This document shows positions 32,241 to 40,384 of a stretch of 42,930 nt of DNA, piece after piece; the first letter of the stretch is position 1, and the number at the start of each line of letters is the position of its first letter. Made by a program: the position numbers and the translations under genes. Below the pieces are notes generated by a model that searched no databases, was not told where the DNA came from, and was given only the letters and a program-made list of their open reading frames with translations. The stretch lies in the NCBI GenBank assembly GCA_910578345.1, contig CAJTRA010000022.1, positions 1 through 42,930 on the forward strand, written 5' to 3'. The stretch comes from an uncultured Lachnospiraceae bacterium (GTDB lineage: Bacteria; Bacillota; Clostridia; Lachnospirales; Lachnospiraceae).

Positions 32241-33587
32241 ATGTCATACGTTGATGAGGTTTATGAACTGGTGGTATCAAAGAATCCCGCGCAGCCGGAA
32301 TTCCACCAGGCAGTGAAAGAAGTGTTAGAGTCTCTTCGTGTTGTGATCGAAGCGGACGAAGATGCATACAGAAAAGAAGCTTTACTGGAAAGATTAACAG
32401 TTCCAGAGAGAATTATACAATTCCGTGTTCCCTGGGTGGACGATCAGGGACAGGTTCAGGTCAATAATGGTTTCCGCGTACAGTTTAACAGCGCTATTGG
32501 TCCCTATAAGGGCGGATTGAGATTCCATCCTTCGGTGAACCTGGGGATCATTAAATTCCTCGGTTTTGAACAGATCTTCAAGAATTCGCTGACAGGGCTT
32601 CCCATCGGCGGAGGCAAGGGCGGCTGTGACTTTGATCCGAAAGGGAAATCCGATCGAGAAGTGATGGCGTTTTGTCAGAGCTTTATGACAGAGCTTTACA
32701 GACATATCGGGGCAGATACGGATGTACCGGCAGGCGATATCGGTGTAGGCGGCCGGGAAATCGGCTATATGTTCGGCCAGTATAAGAGAATCCGTAATCT
32801 GTACGAAGGTGTTTTGACCGGTAAGGGCCTTACATATGGCGGTTCCCTTGCCAGAACAGAGGCGACAGGATATGGTCTGTTATACTTGACAGAAGAAATG
32901 TTGAAATGCAATGGAAAAGATATCGCTGGTAAGACGGTCGCTGTTTCAGGTGCCGGCAATGTTGCGATCTATGCGATCCAGAAAGCACAGCAGCTTGGCG
33001 CGAAACCGGTTACCTGTTCTGATTCTACAGGATGGATCTATGATTCGGAAGGAATCGACGTGGCGCTGCTGAAAGAAGTAAAGGAAGTAAAACGTGCGCG
33101 CCTGACCGAATATGCGGCGGCAAGACCGAGTGCAGAGTATCATGAGAAGAAAGCCGGAGAGCACGGTGTATGGACGGTGAAGTGTGATGTGGCGCTTCCA
33201 TGTGCAACCCAGAACGAGCTTGATCTGGAAGATGCGAAAGCACTTGTAGCAAACAGATGCTTTGCAGTGGCAGAGGGCGCTAATATGCCTACCACATTGG
33301 AAGCGACAGAGTATCTGCAGAAGAACGGCGTTCTGTTCTGCCCTGGTAAGGCGTCCAATGCGGGCGGTGTAGCGACTTCCGCGCTGGAGATGAGCCAGAA
33401 CTCGGAGAGATTGTCCTGGACATTTGAGGAGGTTGACGCCAAACTGAAGGGGATTATGGTCAACATCTTCCACAGTCTGGACGAGGCTTCCAAGAAATAT
33501 GGCATGGAGGGCGACTACGTGGCAGGCGCAAATATTGCCGGATTCCTGAAAGTGGCTGAGGCGATGAAAGCGCAGGGCATCGTATAA
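32241..33587 (+). CDS. gdhA: Glutamate dehydrogenase
   Basis: This enzyme interconverts glutamate and 2-oxoglutarate plus ammonia. The 448-residue protein aligns by eye with the hexameric Clostridium symbiosum type. K90 and K114 (PYKGGLRFHP, QIFKNSLTGLP), catalytic K126 (GGGKGG) and D166 (VPAGDIGVGGREIGYM) sit one position from the known K89, K113, K125 and D165. The nucleotide fold has VSGAGNVAIYAIQKA. Whether it uses NAD or NADP cannot be decided safely from sequence alone. AAAGGAGGAG lies 7 nt before the ATG, and gdhA forms a single-gene unit with its own promoter and terminator, suggesting strong expression. Confidence 0.95.
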   Translation: MSYVDEVYELVVSKNPAQPEFHQAVKEVLESLRVVIEADEDAYRKEALLERLTVPERIIQFRVPWVDDQGQVQVNNGFRVQFNSAIGPYKGGLRFHPSVNLGIIKFLGFEQIFKNSLTGLPIGGGKGGCDFDPKGKSDREVMAFCQSFMTELYRHIGADTDVPAGDIGVGGREIGYMFGQYKRIRNLYEGVLTGKGLTYGGSLARTEATGYGLLYLTEEMLKCNGKDIAGKTVAVSGAGNVAIYAIQKAQQLGAKPVTCSDSTGWIYDSEGIDVALLKEVKEVKRARLTEYAAARPSAEYHEKKAGEHGVWTVKCDVALPCATQNELDLEDAKALVANRCFAVAEGANMPTTLEATEYLQKNGVLFCPGKASNAGGVATSALEMSQNSERLSWTFEEVDAKLKGIMVNIFHSLDEASKKYGMEGDYVAGANIAGFLKVAEAMKAQGIV

Positions 33588-33608
33588 CGTGTGATGATTT
33601 AAAATAGA

Positions 33609-33650
33609 AATCCCGCACATAGCTGGCAACAGTATAGGTGCGGGATTTTT
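33609..33650 (+). terminator. Intrinsic terminator after gdhA
   Basis: AATCCCGCAC (33609-33618) pairs perfectly with GTGCGGGATT (33638-33647), followed by T residues. Confidence 0.9.
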
Positions 33651-33773
33651 GTGAGATAAAGTATTTTCCGCCTGGCTGGACAATAAGAGAAATATGAGGT
33701 AGAATAAACATGTTTCTGTAAAAAATGAGGATACAGAATACGCATAAAACAGTATAAAACAGGAGTGAGTTCT

Positions 33774-34328
33774 ATGGATAGAAGCGAAGAGGATCTGATC
33801 GTAGGCGGTTATAAATTCGCGACAGTTGCGGATGCAGAGACGGCCAGACTGGAGAAGAAGAAGATTGACAATCTGGAACAGCATCTGGACTATCGCAATT
33901 CGCAGAATCTTTTGCTGGTCTATAATAAGGCGATTGACAACAGGGTATTCCTGACTCCGGTTGGCCTTGCGTATCTGCAGAGAATGCAGACACAGTTATA
34001 CCATTGTGGAATACCGGAGGAGAAGATCAAACCCGTTCCCCTGTATGGAACCTTCAGTAATAAGACAGAGAATAGCAGTTCGATCCGGAGGAGTCTGGAA
34101 GCAAGGGGAGTGAAAGCAGAATATAAGGGGAGGTTCCTTACCTCAGTGTGCATCAACATTCTGATGGCGGCGGCGATCGGTGCACTGGTTCTGCTATCGC
34201 TCAGAAGTGATCTTCCGACGATCGTCAATTACAGAACGACTATTGTGAATGAATATTCCGAATGGGAACAGGAATTGTCAGAGAGAGAAAGAGCCGTGCG
34301 GGAAGCGGAGAGGGCACTGGGTCAATAA
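33774..34328 (+). CDS. Single-pass membrane protein upstream of a response regulator
   Basis: I do not recognise a named family. The 184-residue product has a cytoplasmic-looking N-terminal part of about 120 residues (DLIVGGYKFATVADAETARL, then a helical segment and YLQRMQTQLYHCGIP). A membrane helix follows at about 125-145 (VCINILMAAAIGALVLLSL), then a short charged coiled coil at the C-terminus (WEQELSERERAVREAERAL). The start ATG 33774 follows AGGAGTGAG; GTG 33765 is in frame. The response regulator starts 19 bp after it, so the two are probably co-transcribed; any signalling link is inference. Confidence 0.8.
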   Translation: MDRSEEDLIVGGYKFATVADAETARLEKKKIDNLEQHLDYRNSQNLLLVYNKAIDNRVFLTPVGLAYLQRMQTQLYHCGIPEEKIKPVPLYGTFSNKTENSSSIRRSLEARGVKAEYKGRFLTSVCINILMAAAIGALVLLSLRSDLPTIVNYRTTIVNEYSEWEQELSERERAVREAERALGQ

Positions 34329-34347
34329 CAGGAAGGAAGTTTCGGAT

Positions 34348-35025
34348 ATGGAACGGTTGAAAATTCTGGTCGTAGATGACGAGAGCAGGATGCGTAAATT
34401 GGTCAGGGATTTTTTGACGAAGAGTAATTATGAAGTAATTGAAGCAGAGAACGGCGCACAGGCAATCGATCTCTTCTTCGAGCAGAATGATATTGCGCTG
34501 ATCATTCTGGATGTGATGATGCCCAAAATGGATGGCTGGCAGGTCTGCAAGGAGATCCGGGAATATTCCAAAGTGCCAATCATCATGCTGACGGCGAAGT
34601 CTGATGAGCGCGATGAACTGCAAGGGTTTGAGTTAGGAGTAGACGAGTATATTTCCAAGCCATTCAGTCCTAAGATCCTGGTAGCCAGAGTGGAGGCGAT
34701 TCTACGCAGGACCAGTCAGGCCAGCGCGGATGAAGTGATGGAGGCTGGCGGGATCGTGATTAATAAGGCGGCGCACAGTGTCTGCGTAGAGGGACAGCCA
34801 ATTGATTTAAGCTATAAAGAATTTGAACTGCTGACCTATTTTATGGAGAATAAGGGAATTGCACTGTCCAGGGAGAAGATTCTGAACAGTGTTTGGAATT
34901 ACGATTATTTCGGGGATGCCAGAACAATCGATACCCATGTGAAGAAGCTTCGTAGCAAGATGGGAGCAAAGGGAGATCTGATCAAGACGATCTGGGGCAT
35001 GGGCTATAAGTTCGAGGAATCTTAG
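34348..35025 (+). CDS. OmpR-family response regulator
   Basis: This is a two-component response regulator. The receiver domain (about 1-120) has the acidic pair D10-D11, phosphorylation site D55 in ILDVMMP, the threonine in MLTAK and the lysine in SKPFSP. A winged-helix Trans_Reg_C domain ends the protein (LSYKEFELLTYFMENKG, RTIDTHVKKLRSKM, TIWGMGYKFE). The product is 225 aa from ATG 34348, which follows GGAAGGAAG. No kinase gene is directly adjacent; a histidine kinase lies 5.4 kb downstream, past an efflux pair. Its targets cannot be named from sequence. Confidence 0.93.
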   Translation: MERLKILVVDDESRMRKLVRDFLTKSNYEVIEAENGAQAIDLFFEQNDIALIILDVMMPKMDGWQVCKEIREYSKVPIIMLTAKSDERDELQGFELGVDEYISKPFSPKILVARVEAILRRTSQASADEVMEAGGIVINKAAHSVCVEGQPIDLSYKEFELLTYFMENKGIALSREKILNSVWNYDYFGDARTIDTHVKKLRSKMGAKGDLIKTIWGMGYKFEES

Positions 35026-35027
35026 CA

Positions 35028-35074
35028 GAAAGGGAACTTTGTTTTGTACAGACAGAAGAAGGTTCCCTTTTTTT
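35028..35074 (+). terminator. Intrinsic terminator after the response regulator
   Basis: AAGGGAAC (35030-35037) pairs with GTTCCCTT (35062-35069), followed by TTTTTTT. Confidence 0.8.
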
Positions 35075-35151
35075 CGTTTCTTTTTCCGGCGGCCTTGTAA
35101 ACAGGGAAAATCATATCTTCGGAAAAGATATCCTGATAAAGGATCTTAGAG

Positions 35152-35183
35152 TAACAATGATTGTCAGATGAGAATGATTATCA
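35152..35183 (+). promoter_or_regulatory. Two tandem Fur-type boxes
   Basis: TAACAATGATTGTCA (35152-35166) and TGAGAATGATTATCA (35169-35183) both resemble the Fur 7-1-7 consensus TGATAATNATTATCA; the second differs at one base. Their centres are 17 bp apart. They lie about 110-145 bp before the HlyD gene, where TTGTCA (35161-35166) may also act as a -35. The rest of 35075-35295 is AT-rich without a gene. Confidence 0.6.
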
Positions 35184-35295
35184 ATTTAAGATTTATAAAT
35201 TAATTCTAAAATAGATGGTAAACCACTTGAATTCAAGTCGGAAAAGTTGTACTTTAAAAAACGATAAAGGTGTGGATCATAAAGAGGAGAGAAGA

Positions 35296-37170
35296 ATGAA
35301 AAAACAATCCATAGGGTCATGTGAAAAGAAAGTATCTATTTTATTCTATAGGAAATCCCTCCGCTTATTACGAACAAAGCTCGTTTTTTTATTGTCAACG
35401 GCATGTCTGTGTACTTTGCTGTCAGGCTGCGGCGGGACAGGGACAGAAGAGGAAGAGGTTGTTATGAGTGAACAGATTCCGGTCCGGGTACAGCAGCCGG
35501 AGCCGGGCACACTAGTGCTAAAGGATGAGTTCATGGGAACGGTCAGCCCGGAGGAATCCGTCTATGTGATCCCTATGGTGACGGCAGAGGTTTTGAGCAC
35601 AAATGTGTCCCTGGGGGATGAAGTTGAGGCGGGAACAGAGTTATGTAAACTGGATTCGGAGCCGGCACAATTACAGCTTGCCAGTGCCCAGGCACAGTAC
35701 CACAGTGCCGCGGCTGGGGTGAATTCTGCGGAGGTCGGTTACGAGGCGGCCCAGGCACAGTATGAGAGCACGGTTGCGCAGTTGGATGCACAGATGGGCG
35801 GTCAGAAGAACCTGCAGATGTATCAGCTGCAGATCCAGGTGGATTCTGTGCACAGCGGCATTGATGATATCTATGAGCAGATGGCGGACTTAGAGGAGAA
35901 TAAAGAGGACGCGAAGGAACAGAAAGATGATCTGAAGAAAGTAGTGGGAAATGCGGAAGGGTATGTGAAGCAGGCGAATGGTGCAGTAGCGGTGGCAAAG
36001 ATGGAGTATGATAAGGCTGCTGCAGAAGTGACAAGATTGGAGCCGGGTGATTATGAAGCGTTCCAAAAAATGTTTGAACCTGGAGCAGAATATGACAGGA
36101 ATGATCCTAATAAAGGTGAAAAAAAATATGAGTATGATTTAAAGCAAGCCAAAGAAACCCTTGCCGCCGCCCAAAGTGATTACGAGAAGGCAACTGAAGC
36201 GGCAAGTCAGGCGTCAGCCGCCTACGGCCAGGCACAGTCAGCCTATGAACAGGCCAAGGCCGGAATCGATTCGATCGAGGACGGCAGAGAGCAGCTTGAC
36301 AATGCGCTGGCGGATGCGTATAAGAGTCTGGAGCAGACCGAGGCGATTAAGAACATCACAGAAGAACAGGTTTACAGTGATACCCAGAAGGTAGTGGATG
36401 CGAATAAGAAGGCGGCGGCTGTCGGCCTAGAGTCAGCGGCGGCAGGGATCAATTCTGCACAGGTTGGAATGGAAGGTGCACAGGTAGCGATTGACAGTGC
36501 GGAATATCAGTTGGATATGTATACGTTGAAAGCGCCGATCAGCGGTATCATTGAGGCAGTCAATGTGAAGGAGCACGACTTTGCGTCTCCGAATACACCG
36601 GCCTATATTATTTCGAATAAAGAAGCCATGACGGTGACATTCTACGTCAGTGAGGGAGTGCGCAATACCTTTTCAGTCGGACAGAAAGTGTCTGTGGACC
36701 GCAATGGCAAGATTTTTGACGGGGCGATCACGGAGATCGGCAGTATGGTAGATCAAAACACAGGGCTGTTTCTGATCAAAGTGAGCGTCGGGAAACCAGA
36801 TGAGAGTATGCTGACCGGATGTAGTGTCAAGGTGAGTGCAGATACATATAGCCAGAGTAACGTCTTGCTGATTCCCTATGATGCAGTCTATTATGACAAT
36901 GGAAAGCCGTATGTCTATGTGGCGGTGAATGGTGTTGTGGAGCGAAGGGATATTGAGACAGGGCTCTTTGACGAGCAGACGATGACGGTTGTCTCAGGAC
37001 TTACGACACAGGATCAGTTGATCACCAGCTGGTCTGCGAATCTGCGGGAAGGTGCGGAAGTATCTATTCAGTCCGAAGGGACTTCCGGGGGAGAGGAAGA
37101 CAGGAAAGAAGAGGATTCTGATCCAATAGAAGAAGCTTCTGCGGCAGAAGACGCCGGGAACGAAGAATAG
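35296..37170 (+). CDS. RND efflux periplasmic-adaptor-like lipoprotein (HlyD family)
   Basis: This is a membrane fusion protein for the RND pump encoded next. A long basic N-region, a hydrophobic stretch and the lipobox LLSGC (C45) indicate a lipoprotein, anchored on the outer face of the membrane and modified by Lgt. A biotinyl-lipoyl-like half follows (EVLSTNVSLGDEVEAGTELC), then a very long alpha-helical hairpin (about 110-410, Ala/Gln/Glu rich). The second lipoyl half is MYTLKAPISGIIEAVNVKEHD, and the beta-barrel and membrane-proximal domains end the protein, with an acidic tail. At 624 aa it is longer than usual for such adaptors. The start ATG 35296 has GAGGAGAGAAG upstream. The helical region holds an A-rich patch near 36060-36170. 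Confidence 0.9.
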   Translation: MKKQSIGSCEKKVSILFYRKSLRLLRTKLVFLLSTACLCTLLSGCGGTGTEEEEVVMSEQIPVRVQQPEPGTLVLKDEFMGTVSPEESVYVIPMVTAEVLSTNVSLGDEVEAGTELCKLDSEPAQLQLASAQAQYHSAAAGVNSAEVGYEAAQAQYESTVAQLDAQMGGQKNLQMYQLQIQVDSVHSGIDDIYEQMADLEENKEDAKEQKDDLKKVVGNAEGYVKQANGAVAVAKMEYDKAAAEVTRLEPGDYEAFQKMFEPGAEYDRNDPNKGEKKYEYDLKQAKETLAAAQSDYEKATEAASQASAAYGQAQSAYEQAKAGIDSIEDGREQLDNALADAYKSLEQTEAIKNITEEQVYSDTQKVVDANKKAAAVGLESAAAGINSAQVGMEGAQVAIDSAEYQLDMYTLKAPISGIIEAVNVKEHDFASPNTPAYIISNKEAMTVTFYVSEGVRNTFSVGQKVSVDRNGKIFDGAITEIGSMVDQNTGLFLIKVSVGKPDESMLTGCSVKVSADTYSQSNVLLIPYDAVYYDNGKPYVYVAVNGVVERRDIETGLFDEQTMTVVSGLTTQDQLITSWSANLREGAEVSIQSEGTSGGEEDRKEEDSDPIEEASAAEDAGNEE

Positions 37171-37184
37171 GGGGCGGTAACAGT

Positions 37185-40100
37185 ATGAATTTAACGAAAC
37201 TGGCTATGAAACGCCCCGTTTCGACAGCGTTGATCGTATTGGCGCTGGTGGTGTTCGGGATCACGGCAATTCCGGGTTTCAGGTTGGAATTAACGCCGGA
37301 CATGGAATTACCTATGCTTTTGGTCTACACGGTCTATCCGGGAGCTGACCCGGAGAGTGTGGAAGAACTGGTCACGAAAGAAGTGGAGACAGCCGGGGCA
37401 GAGCAGAGCGGTGTGACGACGTATACCTCACAGTCGGCAGAGAATATGTCTATGGTTATGTTTCAGTATGAGTACGGAACGGATCTGGACGACGCGTATA
37501 TGGATCTTCGGTCGGCGCTTGATACGGTGAGAGTCGGTATGCCGGAAGATGTGCAGGAACCGGTGGTCATAGAGATGGCGATGGATCAGATGGAGACGAT
37601 GGACGTCTCTGTCATGGCGGTCGGCGACAGCGATGTGTTAAGTTATGTGAATGATACGATGGTGCCGGAGTTAGAGACACTGTCTGGTGTGGCAGAGATC
37701 AGTGTATCAGGCGGCAGGGAAAACTATATCAAGGTAGAACTGAATTCCCAGGCGATGAAACAGTATGGCATAACCATGAACAGTGTGGCACAGACGATCG
37801 GCTCTATGGATTTTACGGTGCCGGCGGGCAGTGTAAGTCAGGGAACCCAGGATATTTCGGTATCCAGCAGTGCAGATATTTTCGGCGTAGTGCAGATTCA
37901 GAACATCCCGATTGCGACGGCGCGTGGACAGATCATTCCGTTGGCTGAGATTGCAACGGTGAGTGAGAGCCAGCGGGAAGCCTCCGGAATCAGCCGCACG
38001 AACGGACAGGAAGATATCAACATTGCCATCAGCAAGAAGAAAAGTTACGGTACAGTGGATGTGACAAGAGCTGTGGAGAAAGTGCTGGAAAGACTGCAGG
38101 CAGCGAATGACACGGTGGTTATTGACGTGATCTACAATGCGAGCGACGTTATCATATCCTCCCTCTCCTCTGTGGCGAGCACGCTCGTATTAGGCGTTGT
38201 CCTTTCCATGGTGGTATTGTTTTTGTTTTTTGGCGATCTGCGTGCCAGCCTGATCGTCGGCAGTTCCATGCCAATCTCTTTGTTTGCGACCATGATCGGC
38301 ATGAATATGCTTGGATTTTCTTTTAACGTGGTTACCATGGGCGCGCTGGTAATTGCGATCGGTATGATGGTAGACAGTTCGATCGTAGTATTGGAGAGCT
38401 GCTTTCGGTTAAAAGATGAAACTGGGGAGTATCATGAGGCGGCGCTTAAGGGAACAGGCTATGTAACGGCTTCGATCATTGCTTCGACAATCACGACGGT
38501 GGTTGTTTATCTGCCGCTGAGTACGATGGAAGGACTATCGGGACAGCTGTTTTCGCAGCTTGGTATGACGATTGTGATGGCCATGCTGGCATCTTTGGTG
38601 GTTGCGATGACGATCATCCCGCTGCTGTTTGCAAAGTTTCGCCCGAATGAGAAGAAAGAGCTTCCAATTAACAAAGTATTGCGCAAGATCAACAGTGGCT
38701 ATGAAAAGATTCTGCCCAAGCTGCTGCGGAAAAAGAAGCTGGTAGTATTTGTATCGGTCTGTCTTCTGATAGGCGCTTTTCTGTTGGTGACAGGGATCAA
38801 TACAGAGCTTATGCCGACTATGGATGAAGGCGCATTTTCTATCACGGCGTCTTTCCGTTCAGGGACAAAGCTTGACACGATAGAGGAAAAGACCGTCTTT
38901 CTGGAAGAAATGATGGAGTCAGATCCGGATATCGACTACTATTCTTACCGTATTTCCGGAGATTCGGCATCTTTGACAGCCTATCTGACGGATGAGACTG
39001 AGACAACGACGAATGAGGCAATCGAGAAATACTCAAAAGAACTGGCGAATCTGACGGATATGGATATCAGTATTACGGCCACAGGGGCAAGCATGACTGC
39101 AATGATGATGGGCGGTCTTGAGATAGACTTGGAAGGACGGGATTTAGATGATCTGAAAGTGGCGGCCAGACAGGTACAGGACATGGTCAGTCAGATTCCG
39201 GGGGTGCTGCAGACGTCTTCTAATCTGTCGGATGCCAGTACACAGGCAAAGATTCTGATCGATCCGCTGAAAAGCATGTCCGTAGGGCTGGCTCCGGTCC
39301 AGGTGGCGGGAGAGATGTATAATGCGCTGAGTGGCAGTGAGGCGGCGACCTTGACGAAAAATGGGCAGGAATATTCTGTGCGGGTGGAGTATCCGGAAGA
39401 AGAGTTTCATGATATGAATGATCTGCTCAATATGACGTTGACGACAGCTTACAATACACAGGTTCCTCTGTCTGAACTTGCCACGCTGGAGTATACAGAC
39501 ACACCGCTAACGTTGACCAGGGTAGATGGTATCTATCAGGTGGCAGTGACAGCGAACACAACAGAGGAAGCCAGATTTACAGCGCAGGAAGCGGTAGATA
39601 AAGCAATGGCACAGATAGTGCTTCCAAGAGGGGTGAGCAGGGCGTCCGCTATGATGGACGACATGATTATCGAAGAGTTTACGGCAATCATTACGGCGAT
39701 TTTTGTTGCGGTATTCCTGATTTTCCTTGTGATGGCAATGCAGTTTGAATCGCCAAGATTTTCTGCGATGGTCATGATGAGCATTCCTTTTGCACTGATC
39801 GGATCTTTTGGATTGCTTTATCTGACAGGTTCTACGCTGAGTATGGTGTCCCTGATGGGTGTGTTAATGTTAGTCGGTATTGTAGTGAACAATGGTATTC
39901 TATATGTAGATACGGTGAATCAGCTTCGGGAGGAGATCTCGTTAGAAGAGGCATTGATCCGAAGTGGACAGATGCGTCTGCGGCCGATCCTGATGACAAC
40001 GTTGACGACAATTCTTTCCATGGTGCCGATGGCATTGGGAATTGGTGATGGTTCTATTATGATGCAAGGTATGGCCTTGATCATCATCGGAGGTCTTGTC

Positions 40101-40232
40101 GCTTCGACCGTTCTGATTTTGTTATTGATGCCGACGTTCTATCTGATTATCGATAAGCGCAGCAGACAAGAACACAGAAGAGAACGAAAGGCCTTGCGGC
40201 AGAAGAAAAAAGAAGACAGGAAAAAGAAGTAA
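37185..40232 (+). CDS. RND-family efflux transporter (AcrB/SwrC type)
   Basis: This is a proton-driven RND exporter of 1015 residues. It has the standard layout: TM1 (MKRPVSTALIVLALVVFGI), a large outer loop (about 35-310), TM2-TM6, a second large loop (about 530-820) and TM8-TM12. The TM4 segment AIGMMVDSSIVVLES has the proton-relay aspartate, and the second half contains the family GILYVDTVNQLREE. A basic C-terminal tail follows. It starts 14 bp after the adaptor gene and forms an operon with it. In a single-membrane bacterium no TolC is expected, as for Bacillus SwrC/YerP. The substrate is unknown; the Fur-type boxes upstream hint at iron-linked export. Confidence 0.93.
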   Translation: MNLTKLAMKRPVSTALIVLALVVFGITAIPGFRLELTPDMELPMLLVYTVYPGADPESVEELVTKEVETAGAEQSGVTTYTSQSAENMSMVMFQYEYGTDLDDAYMDLRSALDTVRVGMPEDVQEPVVIEMAMDQMETMDVSVMAVGDSDVLSYVNDTMVPELETLSGVAEISVSGGRENYIKVELNSQAMKQYGITMNSVAQTIGSMDFTVPAGSVSQGTQDISVSSSADIFGVVQIQNIPIATARGQIIPLAEIATVSESQREASGISRTNGQEDINIAISKKKSYGTVDVTRAVEKVLERLQAANDTVVIDVIYNASDVIISSLSSVASTLVLGVVLSMVVLFLFFGDLRASLIVGSSMPISLFATMIGMNMLGFSFNVVTMGALVIAIGMMVDSSIVVLESCFRLKDETGEYHEAALKGTGYVTASIIASTITTVVVYLPLSTMEGLSGQLFSQLGMTIVMAMLASLVVAMTIIPLLFAKFRPNEKKELPINKVLRKINSGYEKILPKLLRKKKLVVFVSVCLLIGAFLLVTGINTELMPTMDEGAFSITASFRSGTKLDTIEEKTVFLEEMMESDPDIDYYSYRISGDSASLTAYLTDETETTTNEAIEKYSKELANLTDMDISITATGASMTAMMMGGLEIDLEGRDLDDLKVAARQVQDMVSQIPGVLQTSSNLSDASTQAKILIDPLKSMSVGLAPVQVAGEMYNALSGSEAATLTKNGQEYSVRVEYPEEEFHDMNDLLNMTLTTAYNTQVPLSELATLEYTDTPLTLTRVDGIYQVAVTANTTEEARFTAQEAVDKAMAQIVLPRGVSRASAMMDDMIIEEFTAIITAIFVAVFLIFLVMAMQFESPRFSAMVMMSIPFALIGSFGLLYLTGSTLSMVSLMGVLMLVGIVVNNGILYVDTVNQLREEISLEEALIRSGQMRLRPILMTTLTTILSMVPMALGIGDGSIMMQGMALIIIGGLVASTVLILLLMPTFYLIIDKRSRQEHRRERKALRQKKKEDRKKK

Positions 40233-40238
40233 CCTATA

Positions 40239-40277
40239 AAAATCTAAAACTGCGATCGGGCAGTTTTAGATTTTTTT
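40239..40277 (+). terminator. Intrinsic terminator after the RND operon
   Basis: AAATCTAAAACTGC (40240-40253) pairs perfectly with GCAGTTTTAGATTT (40260-40273) over 14 bp, followed by T residues. Confidence 0.93.
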
Positions 40278-40304
40278 AAATTTCACATTTTTTTCATGAT
40301 TTTC

Positions 40305-40313
40305 TGGTATAGT
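40305..40313 (+). promoter_or_regulatory. Extended -10 promoter of the histidine kinase gene
   Basis: TGG directly before TATAGT (40308-40313) makes an extended -10 element; no good -35 is visible. It shows the kinase can be transcribed apart from the efflux operon. Confidence 0.45.
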
Positions 40314-40384
40314 AAGCTTAGAGCATGTGAGGCAACGATCATGACCAGTTGACCATTACAGGAAAGAGACAAGGTGGTTTGCTT

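Noticed and set aside
32946..33884. 312-codon - strand open frame opposite gdhA
   Set aside because: It is a shadow of the strongly conserved gdhA gene and runs through its terminator.
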